DNA from: Acholeplasmataceae bacterium UBA5769
GTDB lineage: Bacteria > Bacillota_I > Bacilli_A > Acholeplasmatales > Acholeplasmataceae
Assembly: GCA_002418725.1 (NCBI GenBank)
Contig: DIER01000019.1
Location: 28,258 to 92,257 of the forward strand
Reading direction: 5' to 3'
Length of the DNA: 64,000 nt
Below are positions 15,706-21,822 of the stretch, one piece after another (position 1 is the stretch's first letter; each line of letters starts with the position of its first letter). A program made the position numbers and the translations under genes. Below the pieces are notes generated by a model. It saw nothing but the letters and a program-made list of their open reading frames with translations. It was not told the origin of the DNA and did not search any database.

Positions 15706-16407
15706 TTATACCTCAAATTCAAAAACGTCATCACTTGGTTTTTCAAGCTTAATGGTATCGCCTACACGGGATGAGGACACACTGGATAAGGATGAAGAAA
15801 CCCATTGGAAGAGTTCTTTAAAGTTTAATCCGTTAAGTTTGAAGACACGGTCTCTTGAACCCGCAATTTGTCTAAGGCGTTCAATGTTCGCATTTTCAAC
15901 ACCAATACCAAAGAAAATCACTTTCTTTGATTGAATGGATTGTTGTAACATGCTGGATGCTTCCATCGTGTTATCGGTTGGTTCACCATCGGTAATGACA
16001 AATAACCATGGTCGGTAATAAGAGATACCTGCTGCACGATATTCATTCTTTCGATTTTCTATGTTTCGAAGAGCTGTCACGAGTGCTTCACCCATCGGTG
16101 TCATTCCGTTGACACGAAGTTCTGGTGCTTGAGACTCAGAAACGGTCGCAAACGGTTGTAAAACAGTAACGGATTGTCCGAAGGAAATGACCGATAAATC
16201 AACACGAACACTGGCAAGATCATCATCTCTGAGTGCTGCATAAAGCGCATGAACGCCTTCGTTTAATTGGTTGATGGGATTTCCAGTCATGGAATAAGAT
16301 GTGTCTAAGAGGAGAACAACAGGACATCTGGGCTCTGGGTTATCCAGTAAAGCTTCATCAACAACCTCTTTTTCAAACTCAAAATCATTTTTAAAATCGT
16401 TCATCAT
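15706..16407 (-). CDS. von Willebrand factor A domain protein (TerY/YegL-like)
   Basis: This 233-residue protein is a soluble vWA domain. The metal-ion-dependent adhesion site is DTSYS (residues 35-39). It is followed by a Thr in NGMTPMGEAL, and ITDGEPTD gives the last Asp. The strand LLLDTSYSMTG and the pattern of following helices resemble TerY and E. coli YegL, which occur with a PP2C phosphatase and a kinase. In such triads the vWA protein is thought to be a phosphorylated scaffold or adaptor. Its acidic N- and C-termini carry no membrane segment. Start: ATG at 16407, or the next codon; AAGAGG lies upstream. It sits 23 bases after the 231-residue membrane protein and 2 bases before the PP2C gene. 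Confidence 0.85.
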   Translation of the reverse strand: MMNDFKNDFEFEKEVVDEALLDNPEPRCPVVLLLDTSYSMTGNPINQLNEGVHALYAALRDDDLASVRVDLSVISFGQSVTVLQPFATVSESQAPELRVNGMTPMGEALVTALRNIENRKNEYRAAGISYYRPWLFVITDGEPTDNTMEASSMLQQSIQSKKVIFFGIGVENANIERLRQIAGSRDRVFKLNGLNFKELFQWVSSSLSSVSSSRVGDTIKLEKPSDDVFEFEV

Positions 16408-16430
16408 AAAACCTCTTTTCTTTCGTTTTT

Positions 16431-17126
16431 TTATAAAATGAAAAGCAGAATCACCGCTAATAATAAAGCCCTTAAACTATATGTTGTCCGCATGTAAACC
16501 AAAAATGCCACAAACACATAAACAATCATGAGGATCATGTGGTAAAGATCAAAACCTACCGGGGTGAAGCCTAATGCAAAAGCATATAATCCTAAAATCA
16601 TCATGTATCTTAATCCATAAGCAAATCCGAGTGTTAACTTCATCTTTAAGACTTGGAAGAGGTAGATCACAACTCCTGCAAGGTATAAAATCATCATCAT
16701 TTGACTAAACATATAAACGATATAGGTATACACGGGAAGCTCTCTTACGAAAAGTGCATAGTCACCTGATCCGAAGAAGTAGCCAATTAAGCCGAAGTGA
16801 AAGGGAATATTAAGGTATATACTGACCGTTTGTGTGATAAAAACAGTGAGTGCAATAAAGATAAAAACTTTAAAAAAACGTGGGTAATCTAAAACGGCAT
16901 GCCTTTTACCCACGGTGTAATGAAAGAGATTTAAATTTAAAATCAAAAAAAAGATAAGTTGCAAGCCATAACGTATCAAGGGTTGATATAAGTTAGGGAA
17001 AGTTGTCCCAAAGAGCGTTTCGTTCCAATCGGTTTCATTAAAATAAAGACGCATATAAAAAATAGACCACAAGATCGCACCGATGAGGATTTTATTGACA
17101 TGAGCAACCACAGGATTTTTCTGCAC
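16431..17126 (-). CDS. Multi-pass membrane protein, first gene of the kinase operon
   Basis: This 231-residue protein contains about seven hydrophobic helices; I do not recognise its family. It starts at a GTG (17124-17126), with AGGAAAA 6 bases upstream and a promoter 24 bases further, so the start is well supported. The loops are short, with no enzymatic motif or conserved polar cluster. As the promoter-proximal gene of a unit also encoding vWA, PP2C and kinase proteins and two tiny membrane proteins, it may be the sensor or membrane anchor of the system. That is inference from gene order. Its unit is divergent from an rRNA methyltransferase gene. Confidence 0.6.
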   Translation of the reverse strand: MQKNPVVAHVNKILIGAILWSIFYMRLYFNETDWNETLFGTTFPNLYQPLIRYGLQLIFFLILNLNLFHYTVGKRHAVLDYPRFFKVFIFIALTVFITQTVSIYLNIPFHFGLIGYFFGSGDYALFVRELPVYTYIVYMFSQMMMILYLAGVVIYLFQVLKMKLTLGFAYGLRYMMILGLYAFALGFTPVGFDLYHMILMIVYVFVAFLVYMRTTYSLRALLLAVILLFIL

Positions 17127-17157
17127 GGCATTTTCCTACACATTCTATTTTGCCCAT

Positions 17158-17163
17158 ATTATA
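17158..17163 (-). promoter_or_regulatory. Promoter -10 of the kinase-PP2C-vWA operon
   Basis: On the minus strand TGATATAAT gives an extended -10 with TATAAT at 17158-17163. The start site would fall near 17151, about 24 bases before the GTG start. No normal -35 is seen; the palindrome at 17169-17183 occupies the spacer. Confidence 0.65.
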
Positions 17164-17168
17164 TCATA

Positions 17169-17183
17169 TTCTCTAGAAGAGAA
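17169..17183. promoter_or_regulatory. Palindrome TTCTCTAGAAGAGAA, candidate operator
   Basis: A perfect 6-bp inverted repeat with a 3-base centre lies just upstream of the -10 of the kinase operon, where the -35/-10 spacer should be. The divergent methyltransferase promoter is about 45 bases away. Binding of a dimeric regulator is inferred. Confidence 0.45.
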
Positions 17184-17226
17184 ATGTTGATTAAAGTTGA
17201 CTTTATCTCAAATCTATCTGATGAGG

Positions 17227-17255
17227 TTGAGAGCGCTTAAGCTTTCCTGTATAAT
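17227..17255 (+). promoter_or_regulatory. Sigma-A promoter of the rRNA methyltransferase gene
   Basis: TTGAGA (17227-17232), a 17-base spacer, and TATAAT (17250-17255). The start site near 17262 lies downstream of earlier in-frame start codons and therefore fixes the coding start at about 17275. Confidence 0.75.
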
Positions 17256-17274
17256 GGAATGCGTGAGGGATATG

Positions 17275-18207
17275 ATGAAAGATAGCGATTTGCACCAACA
17301 ACCCCAAGGATTAGATCTTTTGGTTGAACAACTGAAAAAACACTATGACGAACAGACACGTGAGGTCATCTTATCGGGTATGCGTGAAAAACGTATCGTT
17401 TCTTTACGCGTCAATCCCTTAAAATCAAGCATAGAAGAAGTCAAACGTGTTCTAAAAGAAAACAGAATTTCATTTGAACCGGTGTCATGGTATGAAGAGG
17501 CTTTGATCATCAATGCCCTAGAGTCTGATATTGAAAAACTTTCAATCTATGAACAAGGCCATATCTATCTTCAATCTTTATCCTCAATGATTCCAGCTTT
17601 AATCTTAGAGCCTAAAGCAAAGCAAACCATTTTAGACATGGCAGCCGCTCCAGGCGGTAAAACCACGCAACTAGCAGCATTAACCCAAGACCAAGCATCC
17701 ATTACAGCAACAGAAGCACATCCCATACGCGCTGAAAAATTAAAATTTAACGTTTTGAGACAAGGTGTAAAACGAATTTCAATCTTGATAAAAGATGCAA
17801 GACAACTCGACCCCTATTTCTCATTTGATCGTATTTTACTCGATGCGCCCTGCAGTGGTAGTGGTACGATTTTTATAGATCAGCCGAAAAGTTATCAGTA
17901 CTTTTCTGCTAAACTGATTGAAAAATCGGTTGAGACACAAAAAGCATTACTGAGAAAAGCGGTAGAACTATTAAAACCAGGAGAAACCATGGTATATGCG
18001 ACCTGTTCTATCCTACCTGAAGAAAATGAATTTCAAATCAAGCACATCCTTAAAACAGGACTTGTAGAACTTGAACCGATTGATCAGCACATGTGGGACT
18101 TGCTCCCTTCGCTTCCGTCCAAGGTACCTGGGACACTGCTTATTGCTCCAAACGCACAATTTGAAGGCTTTTATATCGCAAAACTAAAGAAAAAGATAAA
18201 AAAATAA
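17275..18207 (+). CDS. RsmB/RsmF-type RNA (cytosine-5-)-methyltransferase
   Basis: About 310 residues from the ATG at 17275. This start follows GAGGGA and lies after the promoter; the reading frame stays open further upstream but overlaps the promoter. The S-adenosylmethionine motif is AAAPGGKTTQLAAL. ILLDAPCSGSGTIF carries the releasing Cys, and VYATCSILPEENEFQ the catalytic Cys, as in the NOL1/NOP2/Sun family. It is shorter than RsmB (about 430-450) and lacks the N-terminal NusB-like domain, so it is closer to RsmF/YebU-like enzymes or archaeal-type NSUN proteins. It methylates C5 of a cytosine in rRNA or tRNA; the exact site is not deducible. A hairpin follows the stop. Confidence 0.85.
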   Translation: MKDSDLHQQPQGLDLLVEQLKKHYDEQTREVILSGMREKRIVSLRVNPLKSSIEEVKRVLKENRISFEPVSWYEEALIINALESDIEKLSIYEQGHIYLQSLSSMIPALILEPKAKQTILDMAAAPGGKTTQLAALTQDQASITATEAHPIRAEKLKFNVLRQGVKRISILIKDARQLDPYFSFDRILLDAPCSGSGTIFIDQPKSYQYFSAKLIEKSVETQKALLRKAVELLKPGETMVYATCSILPEENEFQIKHILKTGLVELEPIDQHMWDLLPSLPSKVPGTLLIAPNAQFEGFYIAKLKKKIKK

Positions 18208-18238
18208 GGCGATTCCTTTTGGATTCGCCTTATCTCTT
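18207..18238. terminator. Terminator between the methyltransferase and the PadR operon
   Basis: AAGGCGATTCC and GGATTCGCCTT form an 11-bp stem with one mismatch and a TTTT loop. It lies between convergent genes; the T-rich sequence after it favours the plus strand. Confidence 0.65.
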
Positions 18239-18240
18239 TA

Positions 18241-19335
18241 TTATGCGTTTTCGATGATAGCAGTAATTGGAATCAATAAGAAGGCTAACCATGAAACATG
18301 GAATAGACCTAAGAAGAAACCGAGTGAGAAGAACAAAATCACTGCAATGAATGGCATGATAGCGGTTAACCTAAACTTATCAAATAAGATAATAGCTACT
18401 ACAGGAATAAGTAAGAAAACTTGCCATGCCCATCCCCAACCATTTAAGCCAAAACCTAGGGCTAAGAAAATGCCTGCTGCAACGATTACTAAAGATAACA
18501 TCGTGATGGCTTTCTTACGTTCTGTACCATTTAAATCACCAACGATGAAATGGACATCACCTAAAATAAGACCGGTAGCTACAGGAAGAAGAAAACCAAG
18601 TGCACCAAATGCCCAAGATCCTTCTGCGTATCCCATGTAGAGATAAAACCCAATAGCGAGTAAAAAGGATAGTTCATATAAGACAACTTTGATGATGTTT
18701 TTTTCATGTAAAATGCCAAGCATCGGAATGATGAAGAAGACAAGCCAACCAGGATTCCATAAGTTATAGTAGAAACCTAAAATAAAGAAGGCAACCACAG
18801 CAACAAACGGGGACAAAGCGACAGGTAAATCCTTTAAAGAAGTGTTAAGTAAGATTGCCGCCACTGGAATGGATAAGAAGACTAACCAACCGGGATGCCA
18901 AAGATTATAGCCCCACCCCAGGATTAAGAAGGTAATGACACTTAAAAAGGGCATTAAAGCAACAATACCATCTTTTAATCTTGTTTGAAGTAAGATCGCA
19001 GACATCGGGATTGCTAAGAAAACGAGCCATCCAGGATGCCACAAATCTTGATAAAAACCAAGAATAAAGAAAGCAATTAAACTGATAAAAGGCATGATGG
19101 CGATTATTTTAGTTTTAATTGTTTTTTCTTTTTTAAGCTGAAGCGTATCACGCAAATCAGCAATCACTTCTTTAGGTGTCCCTAACATTTGCCAAACCTC
19201 TTCATCGGTTTTGCCTGAACTCAGCGCATCATCGTAGAGTTGATCATAATCTGCAAGGATGTCATCGATATCTTTTTTACTTGCTTGATATTCGATTAAC
19301 GCTTCTTTTAATTGTTTTAAATAATCACGTTTCAT
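18241..19335 (-). CDS. HAAS-domain membrane protein with six internal two-helix repeats
   Basis: This protein has 364 residues. Residues 1-65 (MKRDYLKQLKEAL, then LGTPKEVIADL) form the alpha-helical HAAS/DUF1700-type domain that often accompanies PadR regulators. After a basic linker, six membrane repeats of about 37 residues follow (about 80-116, 127-163, 174-210, 219-258, 281-317, 326-362). Repeats 1-3 share LW(H/N)PGWLVF and an IP near the end of the second helix; repeats 4-6 are more divergent. AGGAGG lies 5 bases before the ATG, which overlaps the padR stop by 11 bases. Genes of this layout are usually PadR-controlled membrane stress proteins; here the transported or sensed entity is unknown. 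Confidence 0.7.
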   Translation of the reverse strand: MKRDYLKQLKEALIEYQASKKDIDDILADYDQLYDDALSSGKTDEEVWQMLGTPKEVIADLRDTLQLKKEKTIKTKIIAIMPFISLIAFFILGFYQDLWHPGWLVFLAIPMSAILLQTRLKDGIVALMPFLSVITFLILGWGYNLWHPGWLVFLSIPVAAILLNTSLKDLPVALSPFVAVVAFFILGFYYNLWNPGWLVFFIIPMLGILHEKNIIKVVLYELSFLLAIGFYLYMGYAEGSWAFGALGFLLPVATGLILGDVHFIVGDLNGTERKKAITMLSLVIVAAGIFLALGFGLNGWGWAWQVFLLIPVVAIILFDKFRLTAIMPFIAVILFFSLGFFLGLFHVSWLAFLLIPITAIIENA

Positions 19336-19645
19336 TGTTTCCTCCTAAAAGTCTGAAGACGCCACCTAGAAATGAGCGCCACTCGGATTCATAAGCCGTT
19401 AATTTTTCTTTTCCGAGATTTGTCATACGATAATACTTACGTGGAGCACCAATATTGGTTTGTTCGACATAGGTCTCAAACAACCCCTGTCCCGTAAGCC
19501 TTCTTAAAATAGGGTATACTGTGTTTTCATTGACATCGATTTCTTTAGCGAGTGAATCAATCACTTCGAAACCGTACATGTCCCTTTTCGAAATGATGGC
19601 AAGAATACACATTTCAAGGATGCCCTTTTTAAATTGAGTGTTCAT
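19325..19645 (-). CDS. PadR-family transcriptional regulator
   Basis: This 106-residue protein is a short PadR winged-helix repressor: QFKKGILEMCILAIISKRDMYGFEVI opens the family's first helices (split over residues 4-29), then VNENTVYPILRRLTGQGLFE (recognition helix) and APRKYYRMTNLGKEKL (wing). It lacks the long C-terminal dimerisation helices of large PadR proteins, which places it in the small subfamily 2. AAGGAG precedes the ATG. Its TGA lies inside the start of the HAAS-domain membrane gene, so both form one operon, the usual arrangement for these two families. An inverted repeat in the promoter region is the likely autoregulatory operator. Confidence 0.9.
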   Translation of the reverse strand: MNTQFKKGILEMCILAIISKRDMYGFEVIDSLAKEIDVNENTVYPILRRLTGQGLFETYVEQTNIGAPRKYYRMTNLGKEKLTAYESEWRSFLGGVFRLLGGNNET

Positions 19646-19660
19646 GAGGTTCTCCTTACT

Positions 19661-19704
19661 GTGTTTTACACACTACTATAATACACCGGTCCTGTGCAAA
19701 ACAC
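19661..19704 (-). promoter_or_regulatory. Inverted repeat upstream of padR, candidate PadR operator
   Basis: GTGTTTTACAC (19661-19671) and GTGCAAAACAC (19694-19704) form an 11-bp inverted repeat with one mismatch. The AT-rich centre reads GTATTATAGTA on the minus strand and may hold the -10. It starts 16 bases before the padR ATG. PadR proteins typically bind dyads of this kind; this one was found by eye. Confidence 0.5.
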
Positions 19705-19744
19705 AATACCCAAAATGAAAAAAATGTAAAAAAATGTTCGCTAC

Positions 19745-19774
19745 TTGTTTTTTTCGCTTCATTTGTGATACTCT
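19745..19774 (+). promoter_or_regulatory. Promoter of the aromatic operon leader
   Basis: TTGTTT (19745-19750), an 18-base spacer, and TACTCT (19769-19774) with a TG one base before it. The start near 19781 leaves about 20 bases before the leader ORF. Confidence 0.5.
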
Positions 19775-19802
19775 ATATGCAAACAAAGAAAAGGTGATTT
19801 CA

Positions 19803-19853
19803 ATGTTTACACAAAAAATGGCTGGATATTATTACTATTATTACATCAGCTAA
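19803..19853 (+). CDS. Tyrosine-rich leader peptide (MFTQKMAGYYYYYYIS) of the aro operon
   Basis: A 16-codon ORF with its own ribosome site (AAGGTG, 6 bases before ATG) encodes MFTQKMAGYYYYYYIS. Six consecutive Tyr codons (TAT TAT TAC TAT TAT TAC, 19827-19844) end seven bases before the TAA. It lies 122 bases upstream of the DAHP synthase gene, in a 195-base leader that ends in an intrinsic terminator. This is the form of a ribosome-mediated transcription attenuator sensing charged tRNA-Tyr. The product of the operon, with TyrA as its second gene, fits tyrosine as the signal. The ORF and its codons are seen directly; the regulatory role is inferred from the trp/phe/his leader paradigm. Confidence 0.8.
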   Translation: MFTQKMAGYYYYYYIS

Positions 19854-19947
19854 GGACTGCTTCAGGCATTCCTTTTTCTAGTGTATACGAAGGAACAGCC
19901 AAATCATGACAAACGTTCATCCTTGGGGTTCCTCAGGGATTTTTTAT
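19852..19947 (+). promoter_or_regulatory. Attenuator with alternative hairpins before aroF
   Basis: Four pairing segments can be traced. Segment 1, AAGGA (19852-19856, overlapping the leader stop codon), pairs with segment 2, TCCTT (19870-19874), with an inner TGC/GCA. Segment 2 (TTCCTT, 19869-19874) can instead pair with segment 3 (AAGGAA, 19890-19895). Segment 3 (AGGAAC, 19891-19896) can also pair with GTTCCT (19928-19933), which would break the terminator. The terminator is ATCCTTGGGG/CCTCAGGGAT (19919-19940) followed by T6. A ribosome stalled on the Tyr codons leaves 1:2 free to form, which frees 3 as antiterminator. A ribosome at the stop codon covers 1, allows 2:3, and lets the terminator form. 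The pairings are visible; the switch logic is inferred. Confidence 0.65.
19919..19947 (+). terminator. Attenuator terminator of the aro operon
   Basis: A stem of about nine pairs (ATCCTTGGGG with CCTCAGGGAT, including two G-U pairs) is followed by TTTTTTATTTG, 29 bases before the aroF start codon. Confidence 0.75.
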
Positions 19948-19975
19948 TTGTTTATAAGCTAAGGAGAGATAAACC

Positions 19976-20995
19976 ATGATTGTCCAGATGAAAAAAGGTT
20001 CAACCAAAAAAGAGTATGAAAAGTTAGTTGAGTTTTTAAAAGCGAAGCATTTAGAAATTATTGATGCGTCATCAGATGAAGTACGCGTCTTTGGGATTAT
20101 TGGGGATACATCATCGATTGATCCAAGTGATTTATACGCATTTGAAGGTGTTAAAGAAGTCACACGTGTGTCGACACCGTTTAAGAAAGCGAGTCGTAGT
20201 TTCAAGAAACATGACACCATCATTAAGCTATCGGATGATGTTGAAATCGGTGGCGATCAGTTTGTCGTCATGGCAGGTCCATGTTCTGTTGAATCTGAAG
20301 AACAACTGCGCACGATTGCTAAAGGTGTGAAAAAGGCGGGTGCTCATCTTTTAAGAGGTGGTGCATATAAACCCAGAACATCACCTTACGCTTTTCAAGG
20401 GTTAGAACTTGAGGGGTTAAAGTTATTACGTAAAATAGGACAAGAAACGGGTTTAAAAATCGTTACAGAAATTCCTTCTGCAGATCTTTTACCTTTGTTT
20501 GAAGAATACGTCGATGTCATTCAAGTAGGTGCAAGAAATATGCAAAACTTCCACTTATTAAAGGCACTTGGTAAATCAACAAAACCTATTCTTCTCAAAA
20601 GAGGGTTATCTGCAACCATTGAAGAGTGGCTCATGTCTGCAGAGTACATCATGGCTGGTGGGAATGAACAAGTGATTTTATGTGAACGTGGGATTCGCAC
20701 ATATGAAAAATACACAAGAAACACGCTGGATATCAGTGCTGTCTTAGCGGTGAAAGAATTATCGCATTTACCGGTGATTGTCGATCCATCACATGCTGCT
20801 GGTCGTTGGAATATGATTGAAAAATTATCCTTAGCATCACTTGCTGTGGGAGCACATGGTCTGATTGTTGAAGTACACCATGATCCTGAACATGCACTAT
20901 CCGATGGCGCACAAAGTTTAAAGATTAAGAAGTTTAATCAGATGATGGAGGAAATCGAGAAGGTTAGCGCTGTTTTAGGAAAAACAATCAAATGA
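19976..20995 (+). CDS. aroF: 3-deoxy-7-phosphoheptulonate (DAHP) synthase, type I-beta with regulatory domain
   Basis: The protein has 339 residues. Residues 1-70 form a ferredoxin-like regulatory domain (MIVQMKKGST onward). Residues 75-339 are the KDO8P-type barrel with AGPCSVES (100-107), LRGGAYKPRTSPYAFQG (substrate loop), IQVGARNMQN and VDPSHAAGRW. It condenses phosphoenolpyruvate and erythrose 4-phosphate, the first shikimate step. In the Thermotoga homologue the same N-terminal domain binds Tyr or Phe for feedback inhibition. Together with the Tyr-leader this predicts control by tyrosine at both RNA and enzyme level. AAGGAG lies 9 bases before the ATG. Its TGA overlaps the tyrA ATG, and it is the first large gene of a seven-gene operon. 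Confidence 0.95.
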   Translation: MIVQMKKGSTKKEYEKLVEFLKAKHLEIIDASSDEVRVFGIIGDTSSIDPSDLYAFEGVKEVTRVSTPFKKASRSFKKHDTIIKLSDDVEIGGDQFVVMAGPCSVESEEQLRTIAKGVKKAGAHLLRGGAYKPRTSPYAFQGLELEGLKLLRKIGQETGLKIVTEIPSADLLPLFEEYVDVIQVGARNMQNFHLLKALGKSTKPILLKRGLSATIEEWLMSAEYIMAGGNEQVILCERGIRTYEKYTRNTLDISAVLAVKELSHLPVIVDPSHAAGRWNMIEKLSLASLAVGAHGLIVEVHHDPEHALSDGAQSLKIKKFNQMMEEIEKVSAVLGKTIK

Positions 20996-21822
20996 AGATC
21001 TTCATCGTTGGTCTTGGTTTAATTGGTGCATCCTATGCCGAAGGCTTGCATCAAGCAAGACATCACATTTTAGGCTATGATCTAAATGAATCTATTTTAA
21101 ATGAAGCAAAATCTTTAGGTTTTATTGATAAAGGTTCCTCGCTTGATGATATGAGTCAAGCGGAAGTCATTCTTTTAGCACTTTACCCCAAAGATAATGT
21201 TTCATTTCTAAAAGAGCATGGGCACCTTTTGCGTAAGGGTCAAATCATCACCGATGTGAGCGGAACCAAAGTATGGATGATGAACGAAGTTGAAGCCATC
21301 ATTCCAGAAGGGGTCTCCTACACCTCGATGCACCCGATGGCAGGAAGAGAAACTTCAGGGTTTTATCAACGCAGTCCTTATTTATTCACGCGTGCGAATT
21401 TGATGATTGTCAAAGGCACGAAGAGCAAAGAAAGTGATGAAATGGTCATTCGAAGCATCGCAAGCGACCTAAATTTTGGTAAAATAAGTGTAGTTGATGC
21501 CTATACACACGATAGACTGGTTGCATTAACCAGTCAGCTGACACATGTGCTTGCGGTTTGTTTAATGCATGCGGACCATGAAAAAGAAACCAAAGAAGCG
21601 ACCGGAGATTCGTTTCGTGATTTAACGCGTATCGCGAAAATTAACGAAACGATGTGGAGTGAACTTTTTTTGGAGAACAAAGATATCTTGTTAGATATGA
21701 TTAACACATTCGAACAGGAACTAGATGTCATCAAATCTTTGATCTTATCGCATGATCAAGAAAAACTCAAAGCATACTTACGTCAAGCTAAAGAAAAGAG
21801 GAAATCTTTTGACATTCATTAA
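20992..21822 (+). CDS. tyrA: Prephenate dehydrogenase
   Basis: This 276-residue protein starts with a Rossmann motif (FIVGLGLIGASYAEG, residues 4-18). It has the family signatures DVSGTKVWM and MHPMAGRETSGF, the latter with the catalytic His region. A helical C-terminal dimerisation domain follows. It oxidises prephenate to 4-hydroxyphenylpyruvate, the tyrosine branch. It lacks the C-terminal ACT domain often found in Bacillus TyrA, so feedback is likely exerted elsewhere, for example at DAHP synthase or by the leader. The start overlaps the aroF stop by 4 bases, and the end overlaps the start of aroB. Arogenate as alternative substrate cannot be excluded. Confidence 0.9.
   Translation: MKIFIVGLGLIGASYAEGLHQARHHILGYDLNESILNEAKSLGFIDKGSSLDDMSQAEVILLALYPKDNVSFLKEHGHLLRKGQIITDVSGTKVWMMNEVEAIIPEGVSYTSMHPMAGRETSGFYQRSPYLFTRANLMIVKGTKSKESDEMVIRSIASDLNFGKISVVDAYTHDRLVALTSQLTHVLAVCLMHADHEKETKEATGDSFRDLTRIAKINETMWSELFLENKDILLDMINTFEQELDVIKSLILSHDQEKLKAYLRQAKEKRKSFDIH

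Noticed and set aside
17197..17274. Upstream start of the rRNA methyltransferase
   Set aside because: The segment contains the TTGAGA-17-TATAAT promoter; translation from it is unlikely.
19781..19975. T-box riboswitch before aroF
   Set aside because: The leader has no GGGTGG-type T-box sequence, no recognisable Stem I, and is short. The Tyr-rich ORF with a ribosome site explains it better.
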